Below, in pieces: positions 32,096 through 41,085 of a stretch of DNA of 64,000 nt; the first letter of the stretch is position 1, and each line of letters starts with the position of its first letter. The notes under the pieces are model-generated. The model was not told the DNA's origin. It worked only from the letters and a program-made list of their open reading frames with translations, and ran no database searches. The stretch comes from Amanita rubescens (lineage: Eukaryota; Basidiomycota; Agaricomycetes; Agaricales; Amanitaceae). The position numbers were made by a program, and so were the translations under genes. The stretch lies in assembly GCA_015039365.1 (NCBI GenBank), contig WION01000109.1, forward strand, positions 90,346-154,345. Direction: 5' to 3'.

Positions 32096-32774
32096 AATAT
32101 GCTTCTAACAACCACAGCTCACTGTGCCATACCATCCGACCAAATAACCAAGAACTCATCTCCACCTGCTTTCACCCCTTGACTTCAATACATACATATG
32201 TAATCACAAATCCCTCATATTTACATACCTATGACAAATTGACAATCATAGGTGATTGGTGGTGAGTCATTGGTTGTTGCTGGCAACAAACATGTGGGAT
32301 TGTGGAACTAAAACTAGATCATCACTTCAACTGGCACTCTGCACTGCACCTCCAGCAGCCACTGCCATGTGCATGTTGCCAATGTCCTTGACCTCAGCAG
32401 CTACTCACCACTCAAGTCACATTACTGAAACTGACTTTCACCACTGCCAGCCCTTTCTAACTGATCACACATACTACATTGACTCATCATCACCAGCCAG
32501 ACACACCCAAATTGTGTTGGGTTCAACTATGGCTTTGCAGGTGGTCACATGGAGTGGTGATACATTCCTTTACATTTACCTAGAATTTGGCTCAGATTTG
32601 TGTCCTAATTCTTGCATGACCTTGTGTGCATTTTTCAAGATCACACTTGCATCTGAAAAGTATTTTGCAAATATGTCAAGTTTGCCATTGTTTGGTTTTA
32701 TAATTCTTATATAACCTGGATCACATGGATTTTCCGCATTTTTTCAGTATTTTTTTGAATTATTCTGCAAGTTA

Positions 32775-32915
32775 AAGATACCTAATATAAATAAACATAA
32801 ATAAACAATACCAAACATGGTTCCCTATTTTTAAGGATTTTGGATTTCTTTTGCAAGTTAAGATGCCTAATATAAACAAACATAAACAAACAAAGCCAAA
32901 CATGTTTCCTACCAT
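32775..32915. repeat. Imperfect duplicate of about 90 bp near the right end of the nested element
   Basis: Two copies containing cctaatataaa(t/c)aaacataaa and ccaaacatg, separated by a T-rich spacer. Confidence 0.55.
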
Positions 32916-33124
32916 TTTACCTTTTTTTACATTTTATCAGAAAGTGATCAGAGTCCTATAGGAGTCCTAGGAGTCTGTCGGAGTCTAATCGGACTGGGGG
33001 GGGAGTGTAAAGTACTGAACGTTGGGGAGGATATAACCCAGGCCCTGAATCAGAACTCACATACGAATTTGTACCAGACGATTTCTTCAAAGGACCCAAG
33101 TGGATAGAAGGAAACCCAGATAAC

Positions 33125-34480
33125 TTGCCCGAAAGCCTACAGCACAGAAGCGCAGTCTCTACACCGAAAGCAGCAGTCAAAGATACACCAAAAGGTAAAA
33201 CTTTTGGAGTAAAAAAAAGCGAATCAGGAACCGAATCAAGTGACGAAAACCCCGATCAGCAATTCGAAAGTTCCAGTGACCTTTCCGAGTCGGAAGACAA
33301 AACTGTTCCAGACTTACTTAGCCCAATCAATTTCAACCCGTTTGAAACAGAACAGGAGAAACCGAATTCCCCAGGACTTCAATACATAGAAGTCGATCCT
33401 AAACCCGATCTTAGTCCAGGACCACCAGTACCACAGAAACCGCCTACACCACCTCCAGAACCACCAACAGTTACAATGACGACGCCAGCAGTACAACCGA
33501 TTCCTAGTCTCTTAGGAGAAATCCCTACCTTCACAGGAAAGCGATCTCAAGCACAGGATTTCATAGATCGAATGGAGCTATTCCTAGATCTTAATCCAGG
33601 TCGCATCAACACAGATAGACTTAAAATCGGACTGACGTTATCTATGATAACCGATAAAGCTGAGAACTGGAGACGCAATCAAAACGACGATCTTAATGAT
33701 GCAGCAAAGACGGAAATAACATGGAACGACTGGACAGGATTTAAAACAAGATTCCTCAATAATTGGCAAGAAATAGATTCACCCGGAAACGCGTACACAG
33801 AATTAGTACAGCTTCAGAAACGCAAAGACAAGAAAGGAAAACGAATCTCAATCCCAAAATACGTTGGTTTATTCAAAGAACTTATAAAGAAAGCTGGAAT
33901 CACAGGCAGTGCCGCTACCCACATGTTCGGACAAGGACTCGACGCCAACACATACAGAGCAGTCGTAATGAGAGACCCTAAAACCTTGGACGAATGGTAC
34001 GAAGGAGCACTTAGAGCATACAATGCCGAAACACGTATTGGCATTCTAGCAACCAACAGAGGAGGAACATCTTCACACAAACCCCCTCGAAACGAATGGG
34101 ATATGGATCTTGATGCAATAATTCTTGGCGCGTTATCTAAGGATGAACGAACCCGACATATCCGCGATGGACTTTGTTTCATATGTCATAAAGCGGACCA
34201 CATGTCAGGACAATGCCCCATGAGGAAGGATAAAGGATCTTACAAAGGGAAGAAGAAGTTTAATGGAAAGAAAGGAAAGAAATTCGCACACGGTCGTCAT
34301 ATTCGAGCAACCGAAAGGGATGACGACGACAGTAACTATGAAAACGTCGAAGAGTCTAGCCAGCATGAACAAGAAGAAGAAGAAGACACTAGCGACAGAA
34401 CGATACGCGCTATGTTAAAGAAACTCTCTCCAGATCAACGTATCAACCTCCTTATCAACGCAGATAAACCGGATTTTTAA
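33125..34480 (+). CDS. Gag of element 2
   Basis: Homologous to Gag of element 1, with capsid-like part, one zinc knuckle CFICHKADHMSGQC and a Lys-rich then acidic tail (QEEEEDTSD). The frame is open from about 33027 and, across the nested element, back to about 30246, but its first ATG is only at 33475; the homologous stretch of element 1 also lacks ATG. The start given here is a TTG and is arbitrary. Translation of the intact element therefore probably used a non-AUG or spliced start. Ends TAA at 34480 in the junction motif shared with element 1. The nested insertion must disrupt the N-terminal extension. Confidence 0.8.
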   Translation: MPESLQHRSAVSTPKAAVKDTPKGKTFGVKKSESGTESSDENPDQQFESSSDLSESEDKTVPDLLSPINFNPFETEQEKPNSPGLQYIEVDPKPDLSPGPPVPQKPPTPPPEPPTVTMTTPAVQPIPSLLGEIPTFTGKRSQAQDFIDRMELFLDLNPGRINTDRLKIGLTLSMITDKAENWRRNQNDDLNDAAKTEITWNDWTGFKTRFLNNWQEIDSPGNAYTELVQLQKRKDKKGKRISIPKYVGLFKELIKKAGITGSAATHMFGQGLDANTYRAVVMRDPKTLDEWYEGALRAYNAETRIGILATNRGGTSSHKPPRNEWDMDLDAIILGALSKDERTRHIRDGLCFICHKADHMSGQCPMRKDKGSYKGKKKFNGKKGKKFAHGRHIRATERDDDDSNYENVEESSQHEQEEEEDTSDRTIRAMLKKLSPDQRINLLINADKPDF

Positions 34481-34482
34481 CA

Positions 34483-37400
34483 GTGGGACACATGTCAGTG
34501 GATGCTTGTCCCATAACTTCGGATTCAACTCCAAAGGACGATCTTTCGATATCACCTGTAATAGTACGTTCTATTTCAAGCAATCGATTATCTATTCCCC
34601 TCGAAGTTGAAACCGAAGACAACACTGAATCAATGACCGCACTGGTCGACAGCGGTGCAGAAGGTTTATTTATTAACTCATCAATCGCGCATAAATGGAG
34701 AAGAAAGAAACTCGCAAAACCAATCCGAGTCAAAAACGTTGACGGCACATATAATACGAATGGAGAAATTTCTGACAAGTGTTTGATCACCATCGATATC
34801 AATGGAAAGAAGATGACCGAATGGTTCTTGGTCACTTCGCTTGGCGATCAAAACTTGATACTGGGGCTTCCGTGGCTCGAGAAGCATGACCCAATCATAA
34901 GCTGGAGGAATAGAACTCTGGAGTTCCGTAACTCCAAAGAAGACGAATGGAAGGCATCAATACGGAGCATCTTGCATCGCCTCGATGAAGAAGCAATGCC
35001 TAAATGGGAAGAAGACGTCGTAATTCGGTATTTGTTGTCACACAAAGGACCAGAAGAGAAGAGTCTACGTTGGAAATCACCATTTGAAGACATAGGAAGA
35101 TGGACTGAAGAAGATTATGATGAGATCACGATTAATCGCTACTCACCAGCTCAACAAATGGAACATAAGTACAACACTGATCAGAAGGAAATCACGCTAC
35201 CTCCTGAGTATCTCGAATGGAAAGAGATATTTGAAAAACAAGCGTCAGAACGATTCCCGGACCGCAGATCATGGGATCACGCAATTGAACTTCGCGAAGA
35301 TTTTACACCAAAGAAAGGGAAGATCTACCCAATATCACCATTACAACAAAATACGCTTGACGAATGGATCAAAGAACAACTAACTAAAGGATATATACGA
35401 CCATCCAAATCTCCGCAGGCAGCGCCATTCTTCTATGTCGAAAAGAAGGATAGCAAAACACTCAGACCCTGCCAAGACTACCGATACTTGAACGAACACA
35501 CGAAACCAAACTCTTACCCCTTACCACTCATATCCGATCTGATGCTACAACTTAAAGGATCGCAATACTTTACGAAACTAGACATCAGATGGGGATACAA
35601 CAATGTTCGTATCAAAGAAGGAGACGAATGGAAAGCCGCATTTATCACGAATAAAGGACTATTCGAACCGACAGTTATGTTCTTTGGATTACGCAATTCA
35701 CCAGCAACATTTCAAGCGATGATGGACGATTACTTCAGGGACTTCATGAACGAAGGATGGATCGCCATTTACATGGATGACATCTTGATACACGCGCGCA
35801 ACAAACAAGAACTCGAGAAAAGAACAAAGCTAGTACTCGCAAAATTAAAAGAACACGATCTCTACCTGAAACTTGAAAAATGCAAATTTGCCGCCGAAGA
35901 AGTGGACTTCTTAGGCATGATAATCACGAAAGACACGATAAAAATGGATCCAATAAAACTCGCTGGAATCAGAGACTGGCCCCCTCCGACAACAGTTAAA
36001 CAAGTACGCTCGTTTCTTGGATTTGGAAATTACTACAGACGTTTCATATCCGGATTCGCGCACCTCGCACGACCCCTTCACGACTTAACGAAGAAAAACA
36101 AGATATGGGAATGGACACTAGAATGTAGAGTCGCCTTCGACTCATTAAAGGAAAGTTTCGTAACAGCACCAGTACTAAAGATGCCAGATGTCAATCAACC
36201 CTTCATACTCGAAACGGATGCATCTAAATGGGCTGTCGGAGCCGCCTTAATGCAAAAAGACGAAAACGGAGACTTACACCCTTGTGGATATCTCTCACAC
36301 GCACTTACGCCTACCGAACGAAATTGGCAAATCTACGACCGAGAGCTCTTTGCCATAATTTACGCCCTTGACGAATGGAAATACCTACTGCTTGGAGCAG
36401 AACACACACTCACTATTCACTGCGATCACAAAAACTTAACCTATTACCGTGCACCACAACGTCTCACAGCTAGACAAGCAAGATGGTGGAATAATCTCTC
36501 AAGATATAATTACCAACTAATTCACGTACCCGGAGCAAAACTAACTCAAGCAGACGCCTTATCCCGCCGACCTGATCACACCAATGGAGAAGAAGATGAC
36601 GAAACAGTCACGATGCTCCCTGACTCATTATTCATTCAAGTCATCGCCGAAGATCTCCGAGATCAAGTAAAGAACGCAACTCAAACCGACGAGTTTGCTG
36701 AAACTATTAGAAGATGCTTAAAGGAGAAAGGAACAGCACCCCTCCGCACAGCAATCACCGATTGGACCGAAGATAACGGAATCATCCTATTTAAAAACAA
36801 GGCATACGTTCCAATGGACTCCGATCTTCGCCGATCTATTATTAAAGAATACCACGAAGCACCGAGTGCAGGACACCCTGGATTCTTTAAAACACTTAGC
36901 CTACTAAGAGAACACTACTGGTGGCCTAGAATGACAACACTTGTCAAAAGTTTTATCGACGGATGCCTTACCTGTCAACAGATGAAACCTAATACACACC
37001 CCACCGCCGCGCCCCTAATGCCTATTAAATCCCACGCACACCGACCATTTCAACAGATTACTATGGATTTCATCACCGATCTACCACCTAGTGACGGTTT
37101 TGATTCTATCTTTGTCGTGGTCGACCAAGGACTTTCAAAGGGAGTAATTCTATGTCCCTGTAATAAAACTATTACATCAGCCGAAACCGCCGACCTCTAC
37201 ATCAAAGAAGTATTCAAGAACTTTGGATTACCAGACATTATGATATCTGACAGAGGACCGCAATTCGCAGCAAAAGTCTTCAAAGGGATAACTAGCACAC
37301 TTCAGATCAAACACAAGATGAGCACCGCCTTCCACCCTCAAACAGATGGACAAACGGAACGCTATAACGCCGTACTTGAAGTATATCTCCGCATATTCTG

Positions 37401-38094
37401 CGCTTACGAACCAGACAAATGGAACAAGATACTTCCTATCGCACAATTCGCTCATAATTCTAGAACGCATGAAGAACTGAAACAATCTCCGTTCTATCTC
37501 ATGTATGGATCTAACCCTGTGGCACTACCCCAGGTTACAGAACAATCAGCTACCCCTGTAGCAGATGAACGCATCAGACTCCTGATCAAAGCAAGAGAAG
37601 AAGCTCTGGCAGCACACGACCTTGCACGCCTTAAAATGGCACAACGAACGATGAAACACTCTAAACCGTTCAAAGAAGGAGAAAAGGTTTGGCTAGATTC
37701 AAAGAACCTACGCATTCCTTATCAATCACGTAAACTCGCACCCAAACGAGAAGGACCCTTCAAGATAAAGAAAGTCTTAGGACCTGTCACCTATCAATTA
37801 GACTTACCGAAACAATGGAAGATACACAGCGTTTTCCACGCATGTCTACTATCACCATTTAAAGAAACAGAATTCCATGGACCTAATGACACACGTCCAC
37901 CACCCGATCTGATAGAAGGATCAGAAGAATACGAAATAGAAGCTATTCTCGCACACCGAAAGATCGGACGTCAATTACAATTTCTCGTCAAATGGAAAGG
38001 CTATGATACAAGCGAAAACACTTGGGAACCCCAAAGGAACTTGTCAAACGCCGAGGATATCCTTGACGAATATAAGAAACGTAGGAAACTCTGA
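34483..38094 (+). CDS. Pol of element 2 (protease, RT, RNase H, integrase, chromodomain)
   Basis: About 1200 codons, same domain order as element 1: protease ALVDSGAEG with the usual Ser, RT YMDDILIHA, RNase H ETDASKW and HCDHKN, integrase finger (SAGHPGF ... CLTCQQMK) and core (MDFITDLP, ISDRGPQF, TDGQTERYN), C-terminal chromodomain (FLVKWKGYDTSENTWEP). No stop or frameshift. First ATG at 34492. Whether the copy can still move depends on Gag, which is hit by the nested element. Confidence 0.95.
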   Translation: MGHMSVDACPITSDSTPKDDLSISPVIVRSISSNRLSIPLEVETEDNTESMTALVDSGAEGLFINSSIAHKWRRKKLAKPIRVKNVDGTYNTNGEISDKCLITIDINGKKMTEWFLVTSLGDQNLILGLPWLEKHDPIISWRNRTLEFRNSKEDEWKASIRSILHRLDEEAMPKWEEDVVIRYLLSHKGPEEKSLRWKSPFEDIGRWTEEDYDEITINRYSPAQQMEHKYNTDQKEITLPPEYLEWKEIFEKQASERFPDRRSWDHAIELREDFTPKKGKIYPISPLQQNTLDEWIKEQLTKGYIRPSKSPQAAPFFYVEKKDSKTLRPCQDYRYLNEHTKPNSYPLPLISDLMLQLKGSQYFTKLDIRWGYNNVRIKEGDEWKAAFITNKGLFEPTVMFFGLRNSPATFQAMMDDYFRDFMNEGWIAIYMDDILIHARNKQELEKRTKLVLAKLKEHDLYLKLEKCKFAAEEVDFLGMIITKDTIKMDPIKLAGIRDWPPPTTVKQVRSFLGFGNYYRRFISGFAHLARPLHDLTKKNKIWEWTLECRVAFDSLKESFVTAPVLKMPDVNQPFILETDASKWAVGAALMQKDENGDLHPCGYLSHALTPTERNWQIYDRELFAIIYALDEWKYLLLGAEHTLTIHCDHKNLTYYRAPQRLTARQARWWNNLSRYNYQLIHVPGAKLTQADALSRRPDHTNGEEDDETVTMLPDSLFIQVIAEDLRDQVKNATQTDEFAETIRRCLKEKGTAPLRTAITDWTEDNGIILFKNKAYVPMDSDLRRSIIKEYHEAPSAGHPGFFKTLSLLREHYWWPRMTTLVKSFIDGCLTCQQMKPNTHPTAAPLMPIKSHAHRPFQQITMDFITDLPPSDGFDSIFVVVDQGLSKGVILCPCNKTITSAETADLYIKEVFKNFGLPDIMISDRGPQFAAKVFKGITSTLQIKHKMSTAFHPQTDGQTERYNAVLEVYLRIFCAYEPDKWNKILPIAQFAHNSRTHEELKQSPFYLMYGSNPVALPQVTEQSATPVADERIRLLIKAREEALAAHDLARLKMAQRTMKHSKPFKEGEKVWLDSKNLRIPYQSRKLAPKREGPFKIKKVLGPVTYQLDLPKQWKIHSVFHACLLSPFKETEFHGPNDTRPPPDLIEGSEEYEIEAILAHRKIGRQLQFLVKWKGYDTSENTWEPQRNLSNAEDILDEYKKRRKL

Positions 38095-38133
38095 ACAAAC
38101 AAAGACTACACCTACAACGCTCAGAAACCACCT

Positions 38134-39843
38134 ATGAATCATGGAATCAACAAGAACCTCACCAACAATCTCGCCAACAACGACGAGAGCACCATCACCG
38201 GAACAGCCCATATACTCAGTCTTTACCCAGACAACGACGACAACACCATCACCGAATCCCCCGATACATCCAGTAATCAGGATGCTAGCAGAACGACAAC
38301 GATCACCGAACCCAATAGGCCACGTCTCGTTCCTTATCACAGCGCTTCAGATTCTGACAAAGAGAATCGATCTGATGATTCACCCAGAACAAGCCGAGCT
38401 ACGAGTCCTCACGATACCACAGAAGATCAAGGTAACGGAAGACATAATGAAGATACAAGGAGAGCTAGGAAAATACTTGATAACATGCGAAAGGTATATC
38501 ATAACCCCGACTCTTTTGCCGAATTCGACAAGGAATCAACTGGCGATCTTCGCGACAGAAGCGATGATAACAACCCAGCTAGCCCTAGCAGTCGTCGAGT
38601 CATGGCAGACATCACTCCCTCTGAACCTCAGACGATCTTTACGACATTCGCAGACTATAACAGCTCAGCTCTCATGCGAAAGACTATTGACGACATTAAA
38701 AGACTTTCCGGCCTGCCAATCAATTCTCAAGAACTGGAACGACTTACCAGACTCTGGCGTATTCTCTCAGACGCAAGACTCGCCAAGGCAATCATCGTCA
38801 ACGCTCGAGAACGATACAACTATCACTGCGCAGATCTTATAGAAATCTGGACCAACTTAGATCGTATGGAATGGTACACCAAACTCTCTCATGGATGCAC
38901 CATCCACCAATTTGGAATCGACCTCTTACGCCGAATCCTCACCGCTGACGTAGAACGCTTCTACGAACAAGCCATCTTAGACGTCAGGAATGAAGCACAC
39001 CCTCCATTCATCCTTAATGACGACCCCAACGATCTTGTCGCCATCCATCACAGCTTTGACTCTCATAGGATCGCACCAGATGCACAGCATATCTTAGAAC
39101 TTACAAATAGAACCGAAATCGGAGCAATCGCCTTAGCAGATCTAGCAGATCGAATCAAGGACATCGCCGAATCTTCTAGACGGACTACCGTATGGACAGA
39201 AGATCTGTTTACCAAAGGAGCTAAACCGCAGCAACTCTCTCACAACGCTTATGAAGAAGTTGCCCACGTCATGATGGAATTAGATCTCCATCAGAACCTT
39301 ATACCTTCCACGCCCGTCGCCCAGACTGCCGAAAGGCTTAAGAACCTCGGACGTTCGCTTATTCCCCAACACAACCTTTATCGACTATGGAAGGGAACGC
39401 AGAACAAACCCAACAGACCTCCACCGTCTCCAACGCCGCATCGGCTACCACCCCCACCGCCTTCAACATCGGCGCCTTCGACGGTCGAGAACGTCTCGCC
39501 CGCATCCACCAGGAAATCTCGGATTTCCTTCATTACCAGTCCCACGTCCGGCTCTTTGCCGCCACATCCCTACCGCCAACAGTCCCTCGTCCCAACGACA
39601 AATCAAAGGAGCGCATTATCAAGCTCCTCAAAGAAGAGAACCGACGCCTCAAGGTTCTCCACAAACTCCTCAACTCGCTTGAGGCCAACAACGAAGAACT
39701 CGTCCAAACGTATACGGACACACCCACCGACTGGAACGCAGGAGGATGGAACCAGGACGAATGACTTCGACGTCTTCGTCAACAACTCTGCCGGCTATCA
39801 TCCTTACGACGATGAAAACGCCCGCCACAACCTCGACACCTAG
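38134..39843 (+). CDS. Third protein (env position) of element 2
   Basis: 569 codons, 39 bases after Pol. Hydrophilic first third, then a block conserved with element 1 (LTRLWRILSDARLAKAI, RYNYHCADLIE, IDLLRRILTADVERFY, MELDLH), then a Pro/Ser/Thr-rich tail and an end like that of element 1 (GY..DDE.ARHNLDT). No signal peptide, membrane segment or zinc knuckle. Both ends of the frame are overlapped by other open frames (38141-38842 and 39387-39764). Role unknown. Confidence 0.8.
   Translation: MNHGINKNLTNNLANNDESTITGTAHILSLYPDNDDNTITESPDTSSNQDASRTTTITEPNRPRLVPYHSASDSDKENRSDDSPRTSRATSPHDTTEDQGNGRHNEDTRRARKILDNMRKVYHNPDSFAEFDKESTGDLRDRSDDNNPASPSSRRVMADITPSEPQTIFTTFADYNSSALMRKTIDDIKRLSGLPINSQELERLTRLWRILSDARLAKAIIVNARERYNYHCADLIEIWTNLDRMEWYTKLSHGCTIHQFGIDLLRRILTADVERFYEQAILDVRNEAHPPFILNDDPNDLVAIHHSFDSHRIAPDAQHILELTNRTEIGAIALADLADRIKDIAESSRRTTVWTEDLFTKGAKPQQLSHNAYEEVAHVMMELDLHQNLIPSTPVAQTAERLKNLGRSLIPQHNLYRLWKGTQNKPNRPPPSPTPHRLPPPPPSTSAPSTVENVSPASTRKSRISFITSPTSGSLPPHPYRQQSLVPTTNQRSALSSSSKKRTDASRFSTNSSTRLRPTTKNSSKRIRTHPPTGTQEDGTRTNDFDVFVNNSAGYHPYDDENARHNLDT
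38141..38842 (+). CDS. Overlapping +1-frame gene inside the third gene of element 2
   Basis: 233 codons starting 7 bases after the third-gene ATG in the +1 frame, MESTRTSPTISPTT. Pro/Thr-rich first part, then a structured-looking stretch (ELGKYLITCERYIITPTL, then FATEAMITTQLALAVVESW) that resembles the counterpart in element 1 at several positions (ERY..., F.AT....T.Q..L). Ends shortly after the start of the conserved block of the third protein. Confidence 0.5.
   Translation: MESTRTSPTISPTTTRAPSPEQPIYSVFTQTTTTTPSPNPPIHPVIRMLAERQRSPNPIGHVSFLITALQILTKRIDLMIHPEQAELRVLTIPQKIKVTEDIMKIQGELGKYLITCERYIITPTLLPNSTRNQLAIFATEAMITTQLALAVVESWQTSLPLNLRRSLRHSQTITAQLSCERLLTTLKDFPACQSILKNWNDLPDSGVFSQTQDSPRQSSSTLENDTTITAQIL
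39387..39764 (+). CDS. Overlapping +2-frame frame with coiled coil in element 2
   Basis: 125 codons (MEGNAEQTQQ) within the low-complexity tail of the third gene. The frame holds an amphipathic, leucine-rich segment (IIKLLKEENRRLKVLHKLL) typical of a coiled coil, an unusual find in a chance frame. Element 1 has an open frame of 128 codons at the same place (17253-17639), but its sequence is unrelated. Evidence for coding is therefore weak to moderate. Confidence 0.35.
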   Translation: MEGNAEQTQQTSTVSNAASATTPTAFNIGAFDGRERLARIHQEISDFLHYQSHVRLFAATSLPPTVPRPNDKSKERIIKLLKEENRRLKVLHKLLNSLEANNEELVQTYTDTPTDWNAGGWNQDE

Positions 39844-39859
39844 AGGATACCCGCATATT

Positions 39860-39892
39860 GTTGTTGCGGTCAACAACGTAGAGGAGAGCTAG
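39860..39892 (+). other. Polypurine tract and adjacent hairpin of element 2
   Basis: GTTGTTGCGGTCAACAAC (39860-39877) followed by GTAGAGGAGAGCTAG up to the 3' LTR; the hairpin is identical to that in element 1 although the surrounding sequence differs. Confidence 0.7.
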
Positions 39893-40410
39893 TGTTACAA
39901 ACACGGTACGGACTCCTACATTATGATTACATGACACGTCGGACATGCTTACTTTTTCGCATATGCCTACCCCTTCGTCACATCCCCATTATGTTCATCA
40001 AACGGACTACCTCGTTCCTTTATCGATCCCCATTCCGTTTACCCTATGCCCAACTCCTTGTTCATACGCGTACCATCCCTTATGCCCCTTGCTTTACCTA
40101 TACTTGTTATCGCCTTTGTTCTACTTACGATACGGCTGTGTCTCTGTACATGTATATAAACCAATGTACTGTAAACGTCGAACCTTAAGTTCGACTTAAC
40201 TGTCTTTATCAATATCACGCCCCATCTCACCTAAAGAACGTCGTTTCTACTCCGTTCATTATCGCCCTCAAGGATAAGACTCCTTCTAGTCGTCTTATCA
40301 CTTAGCTTATTCGTTCACCTATTGTTTGACTTGTCCGTTGGACTTAGTCTACTTTGTCAAGCGCTTTTAGCGTGGACACATTGTAGGTGGAGATTGACGT
40401 GATCATAACA
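39893..40410 (+). repeat. 3' LTR of element 2
   Basis: 518 bp, appears identical to 29650-30167. Confidence 0.95.
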
Positions 40411-41085
40411 GGCTTATCCGAGACACGCGACGTTACATCCTGGTCTAGCCACACCGTGTCAGAAGGTAGCTCAGTTTCGTCGTCGCTGGCCATATCTTGG
40501 GAGTTTGGGATATATTCATCGGATCCAGACTCATGCTCCGAGAAGTCTCCAGTATCACCAACCAGTGTGGTATCGCTAGGTGTACCGGTACGGCTCAAGT
40601 CACCGCCAAGGCTAGGGATGATGCATGTCTCAGGATCGTCTTCAGCCTCTGAATCGGAAAGGATTTCGATCGTCTCATGCCCATTTTCGTGGGTGGAGCG
40701 AATGCGGACTTCCCCAGCGCTGAGCGATAGCGGAAGATCTTCTACTTTGACTGAATGGTCCAGCGGCTCGCGTTTAATTATTACTGCAAATATTGAGACC
40801 ACTAGTAATTGTCTGAACTTAGAAATGAGACAAACCTTTGTTCCTTGAGACGTTATGTTTCATAAACTCTTTCAACTCGCGTACATCAATCCAGTCATTT
40901 GAGACGAATTTGGTGGGGTTGCGTTCTATGAATGTCTTTGTGTAAATCTGCAAAGAGACGTATCACTATCAGGTCCAGTAAACATGATAAATATGATCGT
41001 AATTACTCACCTCATTCCTAAATCCTTCGATAATTCCTAGTGGCACACTGTGTAAAAAATCCTTCTCTTCCTCAGTACGAGGCAT

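Larger units (their letters stand above)
30544..33017. mobile_element. Nested non-autonomous TIR element, about 2.47 kb
   Basis: Both ends carry related inverted repeats: a CTTTAC box, a run of eight or nine C/G and then several copies of ATTCCGAT/GAGTCC/CTATAGGAGTC motifs. AACGTTGG is duplicated on either side (30536-30543 and 33018-33025). Removing the element and one repeat restores the Gag frame of element 2. No credible transposase frame inside, so it would be moved by another element. An 8-bp duplication fits hAT or KDZ-type transposons, 9 bp would fit MULEs. Confidence 0.75.
29650..40410 (+). mobile_element. Ty3/gypsy chromovirus, Tf1/sushi type (element 2)
   Basis: Two 518-bp LTRs that look identical enclose Gag, Pol and a third gene on the plus strand, plus a nested 2.47-kb TIR element. 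GGCT lies on both sides (29646-29649, 40411-40414); only four bases are shared if the LTR ends are TG...CA. Same plan as element 1 but clearly diverged in protein sequence and LTR. It interrupts the MULE-like gene. Confidence 0.95.
26911..41085 (-). pseudogene. MULE-like transposase gene split by element 2
   Basis: The first exons are 41085-41011, 40947-40836 and 40783-40411; the third continues at 29649 after removing the retroelement and one GGCT, without a stop, and many short-intron exons follow to the stop at 26911. Splicing gives a continuous protein with an acidic N-terminal part (ILSDSEAEDDPE), VEYVTGLPSYWPVPR, a Cys-rich part (CRRSRLDCAG, CSGW), CPASRTIYVPVDPTIRMACI, then HPYLLGLVHQAITIQIDTTF (first Asp), NVDLELAQVQG (second Asp) and ATTNMGESQHHW (Glu), the MULE-like DDE pattern. 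The last exon is 27109-26911 after a 56-bp intron. This matches a transposase-like family multicopy in agaricomycetes. Apart from the insertion I saw no damage, so loss of function is recent. Terminal inverted repeats were not found. Confidence 0.75.

Noticed and set aside
32256..32714. 152-codon frame inside the nested TIR element as a transposase
   Set aside because: Composition is low-complexity, no DDE or zinc-finger motif, and the strand has no supporting exons.
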